The notes: generated by a model not told the origin, from the sequence alone. Numbered from the stretch's first letter, positions 1 to 12,749 are shown. The stretch is 64,000 bases of DNA from Panaeolus papilionaceus (GCA_015501605.1 JADNRZ010000005.1:1240001-1304000); one strand, 5' to 3'. Program-made: numbers and translations.

Positions 1-2474
1 CACAGGCATGCAGGCTCTCGAAGGTGCACTAGTGACCGCAGATGGGTGAGGTTCATTCCAGATAAACCTGTTCAATAGACATATTTCATTGTTAAATCGC
101 GGTAGTGCCTCATTAACGAAAGATAACTGTCAAGCAAGACCGAGGGTTAGGGTGATGCCGCGTTGCGAAATTCAACAGACAAGTCAAAAGAAAACGATGA
201 CTCACTTATTGTAGGAGAAAATGAAATATTTACCCTACTACATAACTGTAGCTTATCAATACGACACAAAAGTAGTCAAATCTGTCCCTCGTGTAGCCGT
301 CTGACTTGGGTGGAATCGTTTGTCTGGCGATTTTGGCGATTTTGAGAGAGCTTGATTTCCTCAACCGTCTCATTTGTTGTGCCCTGTTTGGTTGTTCCAC
401 ACTTGTCATTTTGGAGGTATTCGCGCCTCTTTGGGGAATCCTGATCTGAATTTCCGTCTAGGCCAGCACAAATCCAAGCACCATTCGAACGTATTTCGAG
501 GCGTTTGTTGGACCTTTCCCTTGTGGAGGTTGTTTTCGAACATATTCGCGTACATACCCCTCATTCATTCCGAAATATTTGCATCGTCTAAACTCCGCAA
601 ATGACCCTGCCCTTATTGCAAGGCACGAGTCCTCTGAACTCGAACTTGAACGAACCCGATCGGGTGGCAGAGAGAGAGATTCATTAAAATTGATGGAACA
701 TCCCGGAACTACTCTAGTGTGTTTCAACAAAGGGATATTTCGAAGAACTACAGTATCACGAATGTTTATTTTGCTACTCACTACGTCTGCAGGTGGCCAG
801 CATCGATGGGTATCAATATATCATTCCAGATCCTACAGATAATCGTAATCTAAGCGAAATTAAACTAAAATTAAACTTTGGAAGATCCCTTCTGTCAAAT
901 GATACCAAAGGACACCCTCGAACTCAAGACTGTCTGCAAGACTCGGGCACCAAATCATTCGAACTAAATGTAAATCTAGAATCATTGCCACTCGTTAGCG
1001 TTTCTTCAAGTATGACTGTAGTCGCTGAGAAGTCAGAGCGCCTCGATAATTGATAAGTCTGGACATTGTCTCCCACCTGAACCTTCGAGAACAATAGCGA
1101 ACGACTGACAACCGTCGGACAAGCAATTGCTTTCCAAGTCATCAGCCTGTCGTGATCGAAGAGACTCGAATAACGGGTTACCCTCGTGCAGTCATGGGTG
1201 CAGCTGGTTTTATGCCCGCTCGCAGCACATCAACACCCGGGCAGAAATCCTCATGTTTGCCGACCGTTCACGCAGAATGGACGGGGTGCGGATGCAGACA
1301 CGATAAAACCTCCCTCCACGCGACCTCTTCCATCAGAGGTGGTCCGTCGAGCTAAGCAACCTTTCTTGACTTCTGCTTCAGCTCAGTTACTGCTTAGAAT
1401 AAGGCGAACAGGTGACAGGTGGCCCAAGGCAGTCGAGGAACTTCCAGAATATTCGGACAAAGGAACGCCACAACACTTTTGACGGATAATCCTTGTCAAA
1501 AAAAACTCAAAGGCTGTTGTGGATACGAGGAGCATTGCGCAAGTTTCCGTCCGTACAAGCTATGTATGTGCCGCCGTGTGATGTCGTGATGCGTACAAAG
1601 GGCTCGGCGGGATGATGGTATCACCACCCTTTTCAATGAACGAATCACAATACAGACTAGGACTCCGAGCCTGGCATAAAAATAGCTGCTATCGAAGCTT
1701 GAGAAGCCACTGTTGAAGACATTGGCCAGGCCCAGTATGCCACATTACTGTTACTTCTGCGAATATGGTCTCCCTCGAAAGGATGTGCAAGCAGCCGACC
1801 CACAACAACGATGAGGGTTACAATATAATTGCATTGTGGTAGACCCTAATTCTTGATTTGAGGTCCAAACGGTAATTGTCGCCCGGATACAATGGGCGCC
1901 CTTTTGGCTGTGGTGCAGGCTGCTGCATGCGGGCACCATCGATTGTCAACCCCATGTCTGCCGCCGTCTATAGCTTGTAGATTATCGAGCGCGTTGAAAA
2001 TCACTGGGCTCCCAACTCTTTGCTCATAAAATTAGAGGATCTAGATGCAATGCATTTTTATCTAGTAATAATATGAAAGTGTTATAGACAATTGAACCAT
2101 AGCATAAGGAGATGAACTGGTTCAGTTGAGCCTTAAAGATGAGAGAAGCATGGGCTGGATAAACAAGCTGTTTGAGGTGAATATTTAAGTACCTCGAATT
2201 GTCATATTTTGTGTCTAGACACGTCTACGTTGCTCAAGGTCGACCTCAGATTGCATGTTAAACGCCGAAGCGCTGGGTGGGGTTGTTGCACAAGGTTATT
2301 CATTCCCACGCTGTCCTATTTTGGTAAATACGTGTCACTGTCATTGTCAACCGCATCATCATCTGGGTCCTGCCAACATCTATTCACCACCATCCCCATT
2401 TTGGATCCCCATCATTGCGAACCGGGATTGTACACATTCTGTCAGATTTACACTCTTAAAGAGCGTCGTAATTC
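1..2474. other. No supported gene; upstream region of SEC2
   Basis: Only short open frames without recognisable motifs, splice-consistent neighbours or sustained codon bias are seen on either strand. The last few hundred bases before the ATG at 2475 presumably hold the SEC2 promoter and leader, but I see no clear TATA box or repeat. Confidence 0.4.
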
Positions 2475-5400
2475 ATGACTGAGGCTTTTCAGGAAGAAGC
2501 CAAGATCAACTGCGTGTCATCGGATCCTTCGGTGGATTCTGCCACAAGCCAGGGGCAGCCAGCACCGCTGCATGACGACACTATACATTCACCTAAACCT
2601 CGCAGGCCAAGCGTCGACAAAGATGCCCAGGACATGGTCATCAACTCTCTGCGAACTCAAATCCAAGATCTCATCTCACAAGTTAGCCAGCTAAACTCTA
2701 AACTTGTCAAATCGTACGACCGCGTTTCCGACCTGGAAGACGACCTTCACGTTGCTAGTGCCAATTTGCGCACAAGCTCTATCAAGATATCGCAGCTGGA
2801 ACTCGAGAGGACGCAGCATCTCTCAGCGTTGAATACAGGTTTACTCGTCGAGAAGACCCATGTCACCTCTGAGCTGAATAGGTTGATGGAGAAAGCCACA
2901 GAGGAGGCAGCTCAACGTGGTCAGGCTGAATCTGCGAGGATGGCTATTGAGAAAGATCTGGACGACCTCAGTGCTTCTCTCTTCGGACAGGCCAACAGCA
3001 TGGTAGCTGAAGCAAGATTCCAGCAGTATCAAAGCGACAGGAAACGGGAGGACGCAGAAGTTGCGCTGAAAGGGGCAGAGGAGGCGGTTCAGCTCATGCA
3101 GACCCAAATGCAAACCATGCAAACGGAGAGAGAGGAAGCAGAAACAAAGATGCACGAAATGCAGATCGCCATGGGCAAAGGTAAATGGGTGAACAGAGGC
3201 AATGGGCCCGAACAGCAGATTACCCTCAAATTCCTCAACTCCCATGCGCCCTTTCAAGAGTTTATTACCTTCGTTGGTCATCTACGTGTACTGCACTCTA
3301 CTTCACCTAATCCTCCCGCTATGTCCACACTCCTACCTCTTCCTTTCTTAGCCAGACTGCTAACGGAAGACTCGTATGTCTGCCGTTTTCATCGCTCTTC
3401 ATCATATACTGACCCAGTCCTCTAGAGAGCCGACAATTCGTTTGGACCTTGCCCCATCCTTGAACTGGCTATCACGTCGCTCAGTACTAGCAGCAATTCA
3501 CTCAGGACAGCTGACCATCGAACCAATCCCTGCACATACCCTAATTCACGATTTTGCTACTCAACCGAACTCTACAACTGTTGCAGGGATGAACACGAGT
3601 GGAGATAGTATGTGCTGCGCGCTCTGTGGGTCTCCAGTACTTTCAGTAGCAGACCATTCGCATCCCTCTCGATCTCCCCTGCACCCATCACAGACATCAT
3701 GGTCGACCTCATTTTTCAAAAGAAATTCATCGGGATCGCTTTATAACTCCCAACCTCCATCTCCGACTCGTCAAAACAGTGTTACTACGTCTAATTCTAT
3801 ACCCAACACCCAGATTTACATTTTCCGGATGGCAAACCAATCAACAACGACCATTCCGTCGTTACCTATCCCATCACTTTCCAAAGCTGCTTCTCCAGCC
3901 CCATCTTCTCTGACATCACATTCTGGTGCTAGCTCAAGCCACATTGCACCCCTTCACTCACAAGTAGCGTCTCCAAATAACCAAACTTCGACCATATACC
4001 CTCTCTGCCAGAATGGATGGTGTTTGACGCGTTTACGGACGACATGCACCTTGTGGGCATTTGTGCGAACCAATATTGTCGATAAAGTTTGGGACGAAGA
4101 GCTTCCCCTGCCCCCCGCCCCTGCAGTACCTGTCCAAGCGCCAGTTCCAGAGAAACCTCCCGTTCCACCTAGGAAACGTGGCCTGTGGGGTATTGCCAGT
4201 GCGATTGGCGAGCGAGCTGCCAGTTGGGGGGACAGCGACAAAGACAAGGGCAAGAAGACCCCTGCACAGACGACAGCCTCTCCTCCGACAGAACCTAGAC
4301 GACTTCCCCCTCCCCTTCCTCCCATCCCGACGTCTGCACAATCCCCTCCTCTTCCTTCCAAGACTACTGCTCCTACGCCTGCTGTGCCTGCTGTTACTCC
4401 TGCTATCACCCCTGCACCAACACCGCCTCCTTTGCCCAGGAGAGCAGAGGGAAGGAGTCGAACTACCACGACGAACGCCAACACACCTCGTACCAGCTTA
4501 GATCAGAGCAGGGACGCACCCAAACCAGCTGCAGCAGCTTCACCCACACCAGAAGGTGTGGCGACGACGACCCCTGCTAATATTCCTGAACTCCCTCCTG
4601 CACCTGTTTCGCCTCTCCGTAAAGCCCATTTCCAAGCCATTGAAAGGGCACACACACCATCCAATATTCCGCTCCCTGAATCGAGGCCTGGAACTCCCGG
4701 TGCGATTGCCCGTGCTGCATCTCCAGCTACCGTCGCTGCTGCTGGTGGACCTGCTCCCCCTCCCTTACCTAGGCGGGCAGCTGCGAGGTCGAGAGGTGGT
4801 GCACCTGTGCCATCACGGTCTGCTACACCAGCGAATGGTGATGCTGTCACTGTTCCCAGCGCAGAAAAAGTAGAGGTGAAGCCGCCGGCGGACAAGAAAG
4901 AAGATGAGGCGAAAGTAGATGATAAGAAGGAAGATGAACAGAAAGTAGAGAACAAGCAATCAGAAGCGAAGAGCGGTGGTGAGGAGGACAAGAAATCAGA
5001 GCAAACAATCAAGGACACTTCACCGCAGCCTGAAGGAACACCAGCTGCTGAACAAGCTTTCGTCGGCCCCAAGGATGAGGAGCCAGCAGAGCCTAGCATC
5101 TCTGAAGCTGCCACAGCTCGGTCGATGCAAGGTTCTCCAGGGTCTGACGAATTTGTTGATGCCGAATCTGTAGTTGCACCCTCCCCTGCACCCTTTGATA
5201 TACCTGGCACTGAGGGAAAGCCTGAACAGGAAGAGCAGGGCCAGAACGGGCAAGGGCCAAAGGAAGGGGGTGTTTTGAATGAGGCTGCAAAACGACTTTC
5301 TTCGGCAACTATCGTCAATGGGCACACCGCAACAGACACCGCTCCTCCTGGGAATTCTGAGAAGCAGAATTCATCGTCTCCCGACTCTATTTCTAATGGA

Positions 5401-5622
5401 GTTGCGCTCGAGGTCACCTCACCTACACCCGAAAGGTCTGCAGATGATAAGCTCGACAAGGATACCAAGGATGTGAAGGAAGACCCAGCTCAGAACGAAA
5501 ATCAGGCAAAGGACGAGGCAGGATACCTTGGCGATGCAAATTGGGAGGAGAGGACGTGGAAAGAGCTTGTGCGACTACGCGAGGATATGTTCTTTGCGCG
5601 TGTTGGTGTTGTCAGAGAGTAA
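2475..5622 (+). CDS. SEC2: Sec2-type Rab guanine nucleotide exchange factor
   Basis: Probable GEF for the exocytic Rab Sec4/Rab8, acting on secretory vesicles. Two exons, 2475-3373 and 3426-5622, joined by a 52-bp GT-AG intron that keeps the frame, give about 1031 residues. Residues about 50-250 form a long coiled coil containing the Sec2 signature (DDLSASLFGQAN followed by MVAEAR), which is the Rab-binding helix in the family. A middle part has LCQNGWCLTRLRTTC and RGLWGIAS, then long proline-rich stretches (PPLPRR, PPVPPR) that could bind SH3 domains. A highly charged K/E/D segment follows before a short C-terminal block. The yeast protein is shorter; the Pro-rich and acidic expansion looks disordered. 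ATG 2475 is the first in frame. The family is certain from the coiled coil; exchange activity is inferred. Confidence 0.85.
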
Positions 5623-5776
5623 TTAAAAACATCTTATGGATTTATATTGATTCATTGTATTTTTTATGAAAAAAAGTCAGCAACTTTGTCTTGAAGTTGA
5701 CAATCCAAGTACTTGCCAGGCTCGGACGAAAACTCAGAGGGTGAGAAACGTTCCTTGATTTTATTCCAATGTTATA

Positions 5777-6365
5777 CAGTCGAACTTGTAATAAGGCATA
5801 CTTGTGATAAGGCATAGTCTGTGATAGGGCATAGGTTTTTCGGTCCACCAAGTCGGTGGTCAGGGAAATCATGCTCATAAGGCATACATCTCCCATATGT
5901 CACAGGGTATAGGTTTTTCAAGGGGAAAAGGCATAGGTAGCCAACGTACTTTGATCCTCGGCGCCACAAAAGGAGCGATTTTGACACCCAAATCAGCCAC
6001 CCTGAGACCATTTTGATACCCAAAATGCCAAATCGGATCCAAAATCTCAGAAATGACGATGATTCTGTCGACAATTGCCCCTATCTCGCCATCAGAGTGG
6101 GTTCAAGGTCACGGACATGGCCACCATAGCCATGGGCTGGCGTTATACACATGGAACATGAAGACTTTCTGAATGTTTTTTTGCTTGGAAAGGTTTAGAT
6201 GAAGAGGCCTCCTTCTTTATTTCACTTGATGGCTAGGCTTTACAATGATAAAATAATATTAGTAATATGCTCCTATTTTTAGTCAATTTGACATGGGGCA
6301 TAACTTGTCATAAGGCATAGGTTTTGGTGTCCACCAGAAGGTATGCCTTATTACAGGTTCGACTG
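5777..6365. mobile_element. Pogo/Tc1-mariner-like MITE with TA duplication
   Basis: A 589-bp element with 25-bp terminal inverted repeats (24 of 25 matching, beginning CAGTCGAAC) at 5777-5801 and 6341-6365. It is flanked by TA at 5775-5776 and 6366-6367, as expected for Tc1/mariner/pogo insertion. Inside there are many short direct copies of AAGGCATA(GG) near both ends, which could be transposase-binding sites. No open frame resembling a DDE transposase or CENP-B domain is present, so it is non-autonomous. It lies just downstream of SEC2. Confidence 0.8.
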
Positions 6366-6894
6366 TACATGTTTCTGGCACTGGTCACGACTTTTTTCAG
6401 ATTTGTATTGAAGGCTATTGAAGGGCTTTTTACGGGTCCGATATACAATCCTGACAGTGGCGTTAAGTGGAGGGGTACGTCAATACCTGCTTTGTAACAC
6501 TAATTTCGAAACTTATATATCCACCTAGTTACACTAAAACTAAACAAAGTATCACTATTTATCTCATGGAGTGTTGGACAGCAGTTCGTTTCCAACGATG
6601 TTTATCCCATCCAGCCTCCACAAGCTCCACCAACACATTTACGCCACGAAGTGTTCCAATGATTCCAATTTGAGGTCTGTTGGAGAATGTCATTCTCAGC
6701 TTGCTGCCTGCTGTAACTTCACGAGGCGATGCTTTGCAGTAACATTACACCGCCAATCTCCAAAACTAACACCAGGCTCCATGATAAATATCCTTGCAAG
6801 TCGGGTTTAGCAGCGCTGAAAGTGTATATTAGGTACCAATCTTAGAGAGTTGACCATCATCGCACCTCTGTCAAGGATCAAAGAAAACTAAATC
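6366..6894. other. Intergenic, nothing recognised
   Basis: Short open frames only, with no motif. It probably contains the promoter of the membrane-protein gene that follows. Confidence 0.4.
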
Positions 6895-8165
6895 ATGCGC
6901 TCTATACGACAAAACAGGCCAATTCTCGGGAGTCGATACTTGTCGCGATTAGACATGCCTCCCCTTCGTTGTGGGTGATCACACAACGGAAAAGGAATCA
7001 CTTTTGACAGTTATCTAGTAACCGATAGTCCGCAAGCATTTACCCCAGTCAATCGAACAGGTGCAGTAGGCAAATCATTGCCCATGGGGACGCTGCTAAC
7101 TGTCATTTGTTCATAGTAACACAAGAGGATATCAACAGAGATGACGAAGAACGACGGAAGGAAGCTCTTCGAGACTTGATGGAGTCTTGGATGGACAGGT
7201 TGCAACTAATCAGTGTTATTGTAGGTTCTTCCCCCTCATACCCGCTGCATCGGTGTGAATGTTGTTCTTGTGCAGACTACATTCTTTGTATCCATTGAAG
7301 CATCCTTGTTAACAATAACCACACCCTCCGATACATCAAGCGCTGGTCCAATCGTTTTCCAGCTCTGCAACATCTCCCTTATGGGAGCCCTTCTGGTTCA
7401 CACAAGCGCCGGTGCGTTCATCCTTGAGCTCAAATTCATATAATTCAGCTCATGTTGTCCATCCAGCGATCATTTCGTTTCTTGCCGCCTTTTTTCTCAT
7501 CCGACACAAACTCAAAGTCGCCAGACAAGAAGAGATCGAAGCTCTCATTCAACATCAAGAAAACTCTGAGGACAGCTCAGGCAACAAAAGCACAGAGCGA
7601 AAGGAGGTCGATCTAGTTTCTCATACAAACCCTCGCCCCGTTTCGCCACATAGAGTCCCACCATCCCAGGCAAGGCCAACAGATCAGGTTAGATTCGTTG
7701 CACCAAGAAGTACCGACCCCATCCCAGGTCCCATTCGCATCCCATCGGGGTTGAATTCGGCGGATGGGCGGCCCCTGTTCTCCACTAACCCCCATCTGGT
7801 ACAAGTCGGGCCCTTCAGCAGAATGCAACCACCCACACTCCTTCTAAGCCATTTTCACTCCCTATCTATCGTGCTATCACTGCTTGGATTTGTGTTGGCG
7901 CTTCTAGGCATGCTACTATTTTCTTGGTCAAGGCTACCTCTTAGCGTCAGCGCTTCGAGCACGGTAGTTTTTGGGATGTGTGCCATGCTTTCTATCACGA
8001 CTGTATTTATGCCCGGTCATGACGGTGACAAGGAGGACCCTCATATTTATGCAACGGACAAGTATGTGCTCTTGCCTACTCATCTGATTTTTTTTCAGCT
8101 CTGATCACCTATACAGTCCTAAGAAGGGCGTAAAAAGTCCCTTGAAGAGGGTTACCATCGTTTAA
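6895..8165 (+). CDS. Agaricomycete four-TM membrane protein of unknown function
   Basis: The well-supported part runs from 7117 in exons 7117-7220, 7276-7411, 7449-8061 and 8099-8165, each join keeping frame. An upstream exon 7011-7060 adds a plausible N terminus. The start is uncertain: ATG 6895 or 6955 works only with a short 36-bp intron 6975-7010. The protein has a charged N terminus (WMDRLQLISVI), a first hydrophobic pair (TTFFVSIEASLL; ISLMGALLVHTSA), a third helix after HVVHPAIISFLAAFF, a long polar loop rich in Pro/Ser, and a fourth and fifth hydrophobic run (LSIVLSLLGFVLALLGMLLF; TVVFGMCAMLSITTVF). I know this layout from expanded agaricomycete membrane-protein families, none with a defined role. 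Probably in the plasma or endomembrane. Confidence 0.65.
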
Positions 8166-9331
8166 CGGTCCGAGCGGGTTTGATCATATTGAAACAAATC
8201 ACCAATTGTAGATGGCTCTAGTAGTCGACCAGGGTCCAGTGAAAATGACTCAACTCACTACAATGTAGTGACTACATAATTATAAGGATCATGTCCATGA
8301 ACGACTTCCCGATGTTGTCTCTTGTCTGTTAACTAGATGTTATCTCCCTACGTTCAAGATTCCATTGTCAAATGACTTCAATGTACCTCCTTTCACCTCT
8401 TTTCCACCCAGTCATAACAGTATTCACGAGCAAAGCTTACCTATCCAATTACCATCAGGGTCTATCGTATATCTTGGGAGAAAGTGTAGCTCCCTGATCG
8501 TGTGTTGGGTGACTTCCAAAATCATGCGCGCCGCTCGATGCTTTCTCTGGAGGGGAATAAATTGAAGCCTTTCTAGACTTTTAAAAGCAGGGATCCGATA
8601 TAGTTAAAAGCTTTGAAACCTTGACGTCGGTGTCTTGACGTTGATGAGGCGTAGTGATTAGAGTTTGAACGTCAGAGGACAGAAGTCATACCCATCGAGA
8701 TCGAAAATATTCCACGAATGTCGGAGAGCTAACATTATGAGATATTGAAGAAGTGGTAAGTCGTGAATTCCTCCGAATTCTAGAACTCGTGAGGGATGGA
8801 ACGCTGCAGATTCCTTTAAGCGCTGCAGCCTGCGATTCGGTAACTTGCGACCACCATAATTTTGGTCTGATAGCGAAGACGCTAAGAGAGAAACGTCTAA
8901 GCTGTTTTAGCTATGGCAAAATGACCGCTAGATCCGAGGATTGGAAGAACATATGGCAATCGTTGGTTGTGATAGAGGAGTGATTAGATAATATATGCAA
9001 ACCCGCACCTGTTACTCCTAACTTACGTTTCGCTTGCTTTTACTCGTCGTTGCTCTCCTTCAGTGCAGAAATACACATATGACACGAAGAAAGATATATA
9101 TTATAATGACGTCGCACACGATGTGATTGATAGATATGATGATCACGCAAAAGAAAAAAGTTGCGGGCTACGCCATGCACAGCGTGGCCTTACTTTCGAC
9201 TTTAATGTTTACATGCCCCAGAATACCCTTGTATATGTTGGCCGTCCAACTGCAGGGTCACCTTTGCTATCTTGGTTGGGCAAGCTTGACGTCGATCTAT
9301 CCAACCCATAACAATAATTCTCAAGCGAGCA
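8166..9331. other. Intergenic, no supported gene
   Basis: Open frames at 8365-8565, 8753-8983 and 9063-9339 have no motif or splice partner. A 15-bp perfect palindrome (CACTACAATGTAGTG, about 8256-8270) is the only local structure noticed. Confidence 0.4.
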
Positions 9332-10695
9332 TCAAATAACTTTTTCACTCACCAGTTTACCGGCAATCTCAAGATTACCGAATCCCAGGAATGGCTGCAC
9401 ATTGGTATCCTCGAAAGAAACAAAACCGAAACCCTTGCTACGACCAGTCTCACGGTCCAACATGACGGTTGAGTCGATGACTTTACCGAACTGAGAGAAG
9501 AATTCTCTCATAGACTCAGAGGTAACACTTCCAGCAAGACCACCGATAAACAGCTTGGTAGCTCGTTGATGCTCTTGTCTTGGAATAGCGCGTTTAACAT
9601 CAATCTAAATAACGATGCAGTTAGGGTTTCGTACAGACGAGCGAAAAGGTAATATCTTAACTTACAACTTGACCGTCAAGATAATGCTGTCTGACCATGA
9701 CCGCATTGGTGCTTGCAGGGTCTTCAAAGGTTAAGAAGGCAAAACATCTTGAACGACCGGTATCGTCGCGCATAATCGTACATGCATCTACTTTACCGAA
9801 CTGAGTCAAGTATTTTCGTAGTGTTTCTAATGAAATAGAAAATTTAGCTAATGAGCCGTAACAAACCGACAAATATATATCTACCGTCTGTAGTATCCCA
9901 ATTCAGGCCTCCGATGAACATCTTGCTATAAAATTTGAAGTAGGTTTGGAAAGGAAGTGACGAGTGTATAGAGGTGATTCGCGGAATCATAAGAGACGTG
10001 ATATAGAATAATGAAAGATTGCTATTAGTATCGGTAACGTAGGCAGTGCTTGATATGGCAGAGGAGAGAAGGGAGGAGCGACTCTACTTTGGACCATATC
10101 GACGTGCGAGGTAGCTTAGCCTAGACCTAACAAAGGGTAGCGATACGCTAGAGCTAGCTTAGACGGGCGAGTGACCATGCAAGAGTCTTCTATACAGACG
10201 CAAAAGATAAAGGCATGATCAACATCTTAAGGCCAGTAAAATATGGGCCCACAGCAGATTTCTCCAAGGTTGGGGAGCATGGTAGAATAAGTTGGAATGC
10301 AAAAGTCCTTTTCAGCATACAGGGAAGAGTGTAAAAAATCCTTACCTTTCATCCTTCATTTCTGATGGACGAATTGAGCGCACAGTAACGGGGATGTTTT
10401 GATAGGCACCCTCGGTACGTGAGGGCATCTCATGACGATACTCTGAAGGCTGAGGTTGTTCATAAGTAGAAATTTTCTGAGGTACCGGCGCGTTAAACGC
10501 CGACTGGGTTGAAGTGCCGTCATTACCGTGGCATGCTGGTCTGCAGAATTCAACTTGAAAGTCTCGGTGTCGTGGTGAGTTGGGTCCAAATCAACCTCAT
10601 TATTATCGTAAAGATCTATGAAAACATTGAGCACGCATTTTTCATGATTTTTGTTGATATTCACCGCCGTAGAGGTCGAGGTCGAGGTCGGACAT
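9332..10695 (-). CDS. hnRNP/Musashi-type RNA-binding protein with two RRMs
   Basis: Reads from ATG 10695 (MSDLDLDLY) through several small exons to TGA at 9332-9334. An N-terminal polar region (about 10349-10480: KISTYEQPQP, SIRPSEMKDE) precedes RRM1, with RNP2 MFIGGLNWDTTD near 9900-9925 and RNP1-like RCFAFLTFED. RRM2 (9342-9600) has RNP2 LFIGGL and RNP1 KGFGFVSFED. The arrangement matches the Hrp1/Nrd1/Musashi class, which binds mRNA in the nucleus and cytoplasm for processing or translational control. The frame closes about eight residues after RRM2 by reading through a possible GTGAGT donor. Relatives usually carry a long Gly/Asn-rich tail, so either the tail is absent or a further exon lies below 9332. 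Splicing between 10470 and 10660 is not settled. Confidence 0.75.
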
Positions 10696-10879
10696 AGTGG
10701 TGGTAAGAAAGCGAGGAGGGTAGCAATAAAGCGTGACAGGAATTCATTGACGAGTCGGTAGTCACGCCGTTATATTGTCACGAACGCGCTGAACCAACGT
10801 TCAATTTGAACGCCGGCATCAGCCCTCATCGGATATGTACTTAAGTGTGGCAATCAATGCCAATCATGCTTAACAACTA

Positions 10880-11871
10880 CTACAAGGAGGGTGGCGTCAG
10901 ATCCAGTGCCCCAGTCTCCTTCAGCGAATGCTCCCACAGCATGTCTTGCCCTGCCGTAGTTGCTGGAAACTTCTTCATGCCAATGTCGTTGCCCTTATTG
11001 TCCGTTCTTGTCATCCCTGTCCCTGATGCTAGAAGCGAATACAACATATACTCAGCACAAATTTCCGGCTTCGTTAAAACGAGCCACATAATTGGTTGGA
11101 GCATGCATTTCAGGAGCTTGTAATGCAAAGCGGTTGGTTGCATTGTATTAACCCATCCTGGCCAGGTGTACACAAATGATATACCTGGTTCCCGACGTGC
11201 AAATTCCTAGAAAAGGGGGATCTTGAGACTTCCTGTCTCATCGTCAAAGATTGGAAACATGAACTCACCGCAATCATCAAGTCATTGTACGTTCCTGTCT
11301 GAAACATTGCTTTCCACCCGGCATGATTCTTCTTCAGACCCAAATCATCCTCAATGAGTTCAGGGGAAAGCCCAGCACCCAGAATTGACAAAACGCCTGC
11401 TTTCTCTCCTACATCGCTTGCTTTTCGAAGCAGGGGCATAAGGTCATAGGTAAGGGCAAAGCGGCAGTAGTATCGAATGGCCATCTTTTCGTCGATACCC
11501 TCTTCTGTTTCGACTCTTCCTTCCAAACTCGCGACACCAGCTGAATGGACGAGGAAATTTATCTTCGGGAGCCTCGTTACTAGATCTTTCGCGACTTCGT
11601 GAATGTTCTTCATCAGCTTTAAATCGCACGCCACGAACTCGTATGTGCATCCTTGCTCTTGAACAGCCTGTGGCAATCCCGCGATAATGTTATCTGCTGC
11701 TTCCTTGTTCCGTGCTATGAGCACAATGTGTGTACGTCCGGTTTGGTATTTGGCGAATATTTCGACAATGGATCGACCGATTCCCAATGTTGAACCTGTA
11801 ATCACCATTACAGGTACGTAGTTGGGTTCGAAGGTTGCGTTGGCAGCTTGTACCGCTTCAAGGCTGGGCAT
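10880..11871 (-). CDS. Short-chain dehydrogenase/reductase-like protein
   Basis: Two exons, 11269-11871 and 10880-11206, around a 62-bp intron give about 309 residues. The Rossmann dinucleotide motif TGSTLGIG lies near residue 27, with CDLK (the acidic Asp after beta4) and HSAG replacing NNAG. The catalytic region reads TYNDLMIAEFARR: the tyrosine is present, but the lysine expected four residues later is Met. The family reduces or oxidises alcohols and ketones with NAD(P)H; with the Lys missing, activity is doubtful or substrate-specific. A later YTWPGWV matches the PG motif after beta6. Substrate cannot be predicted. Convergent with no partner; the next gene is the GNAT on the other strand. 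Confidence 0.8.
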
Positions 11872-12299
11872 GTCAAAAGTTCTTTCGAAGTGATACTGGG
11901 GATGTGGACTGTATCATCAAAAATACCCGACTATTTGAAGACGTTGGTGTTTAAGGGACGAATGTGCGCTGAAATTATAAAGAACGGCAGTCCCGGTGAT
12001 GCCATGGTGGGATGCCGTTGGGATTGCGTATATGTACAACTACTCTCCTGCACTCGAATGCCGGCAGAGCACTTCCAGATCTCGGAAGCATTGTTTGATT
12101 CTTGTCCCAAGGGCCAAATGTGGGGTTGATGATGTTGCACCTTGGCAAGTGTCATTTCTGATGCCGTACTGGAAATGCTGCATGATGTATGCTACATAAC
12201 GCTGAATCTCTTGTCTTCCAGCTTCAAGTTCACTTGGTAGGTAATTTCTATCGCACAATAAAAATTACAATCGAACTCCATTTTTTTGCTAAAGAGACC
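11872..12299. other. Divergent promoter region between SDR and GNAT genes
   Basis: A 428-bp intergenic stretch that must contain both promoters. No TATA box or repeat stands out and open frames here carry no motif. Confidence 0.4.
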
Positions 12300-12749
12300 A
12301 TGGACAACTCCAGATCCAGTCCAACAGAAATCATTGTGGAATACACCATTCTCCAACGACTGCCCACTCCGCAAGATTATCATGATCTACCCTTCATCGC
12401 AAATTTAACCCGTCATCCGATGGAAGCAGTCCCAAGGTCACTCAAAAACTCTTTCGCCTGCTTCATTGCCTATGAGACACCGCTCATGCAAAACGAAACA
12501 ACCCCTGCTACTGGGCAACATCCAGTTGCCATGGGTCGTCTTGTCGGGGATGGTGCCCTCTTCCTCCAAGTGATCGATGTTGCTGTTCATCCCGATCATC
12601 TAGGAAAGCGAATCATGCAAAAACTCGTCGATTATGCTGACTTACATGCTCCTCATGTCTATGTATCGTTGGTGGCAGATCCTCTAGGACAGGGACTATA
12701 TCCGAAATTTGGATTTGAGGGCATGGGACCTTCGATTGGGATGTATTGA
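12300..12749 (+). CDS. GNAT-family N-acetyltransferase
   Basis: Intronless frame of 149 residues from ATG 12300 (MDNSRSSPTE). A longer frame upstream is possible but its leader is untypical. The acetyl-CoA-binding motif A is visible as DVAVHPDHLGKRIMQKL (R/Q-x-x-G-x-G/A class, here HLGKRI) after the beta4 strand GALFLQVI, and the C-terminal beta-bulge region ends GLYPKFGFEGMG. Such small GNATs acetylate amines or antibiotics-like substrates in the cytosol; the acceptor cannot be told from sequence. Preceded by TTTTTTTGC and an AT-rich leader. Confidence 0.8.
   Translation: MDNSRSSPTEIIVEYTILQRLPTPQDYHDLPFIANLTRHPMEAVPRSLKNSFACFIAYETPLMQNETTPATGQHPVAMGRLVGDGALFLQVIDVAVHPDHLGKRIMQKLVDYADLHAPHVYVSLVADPLGQGLYPKFGFEGMGPSIGMY

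Noticed and set aside
4503..5468. Long minus-strand open frame of 321 residues inside SEC2
   Set aside because: Shadow frame caused by the biased codon use and Pro/Glu-rich composition of the plus-strand gene; no motif.
8256..8270. 15-bp palindrome CACTACAATGTAGTG
   Set aside because: Isolated and short; no link to a gene start or repeat.
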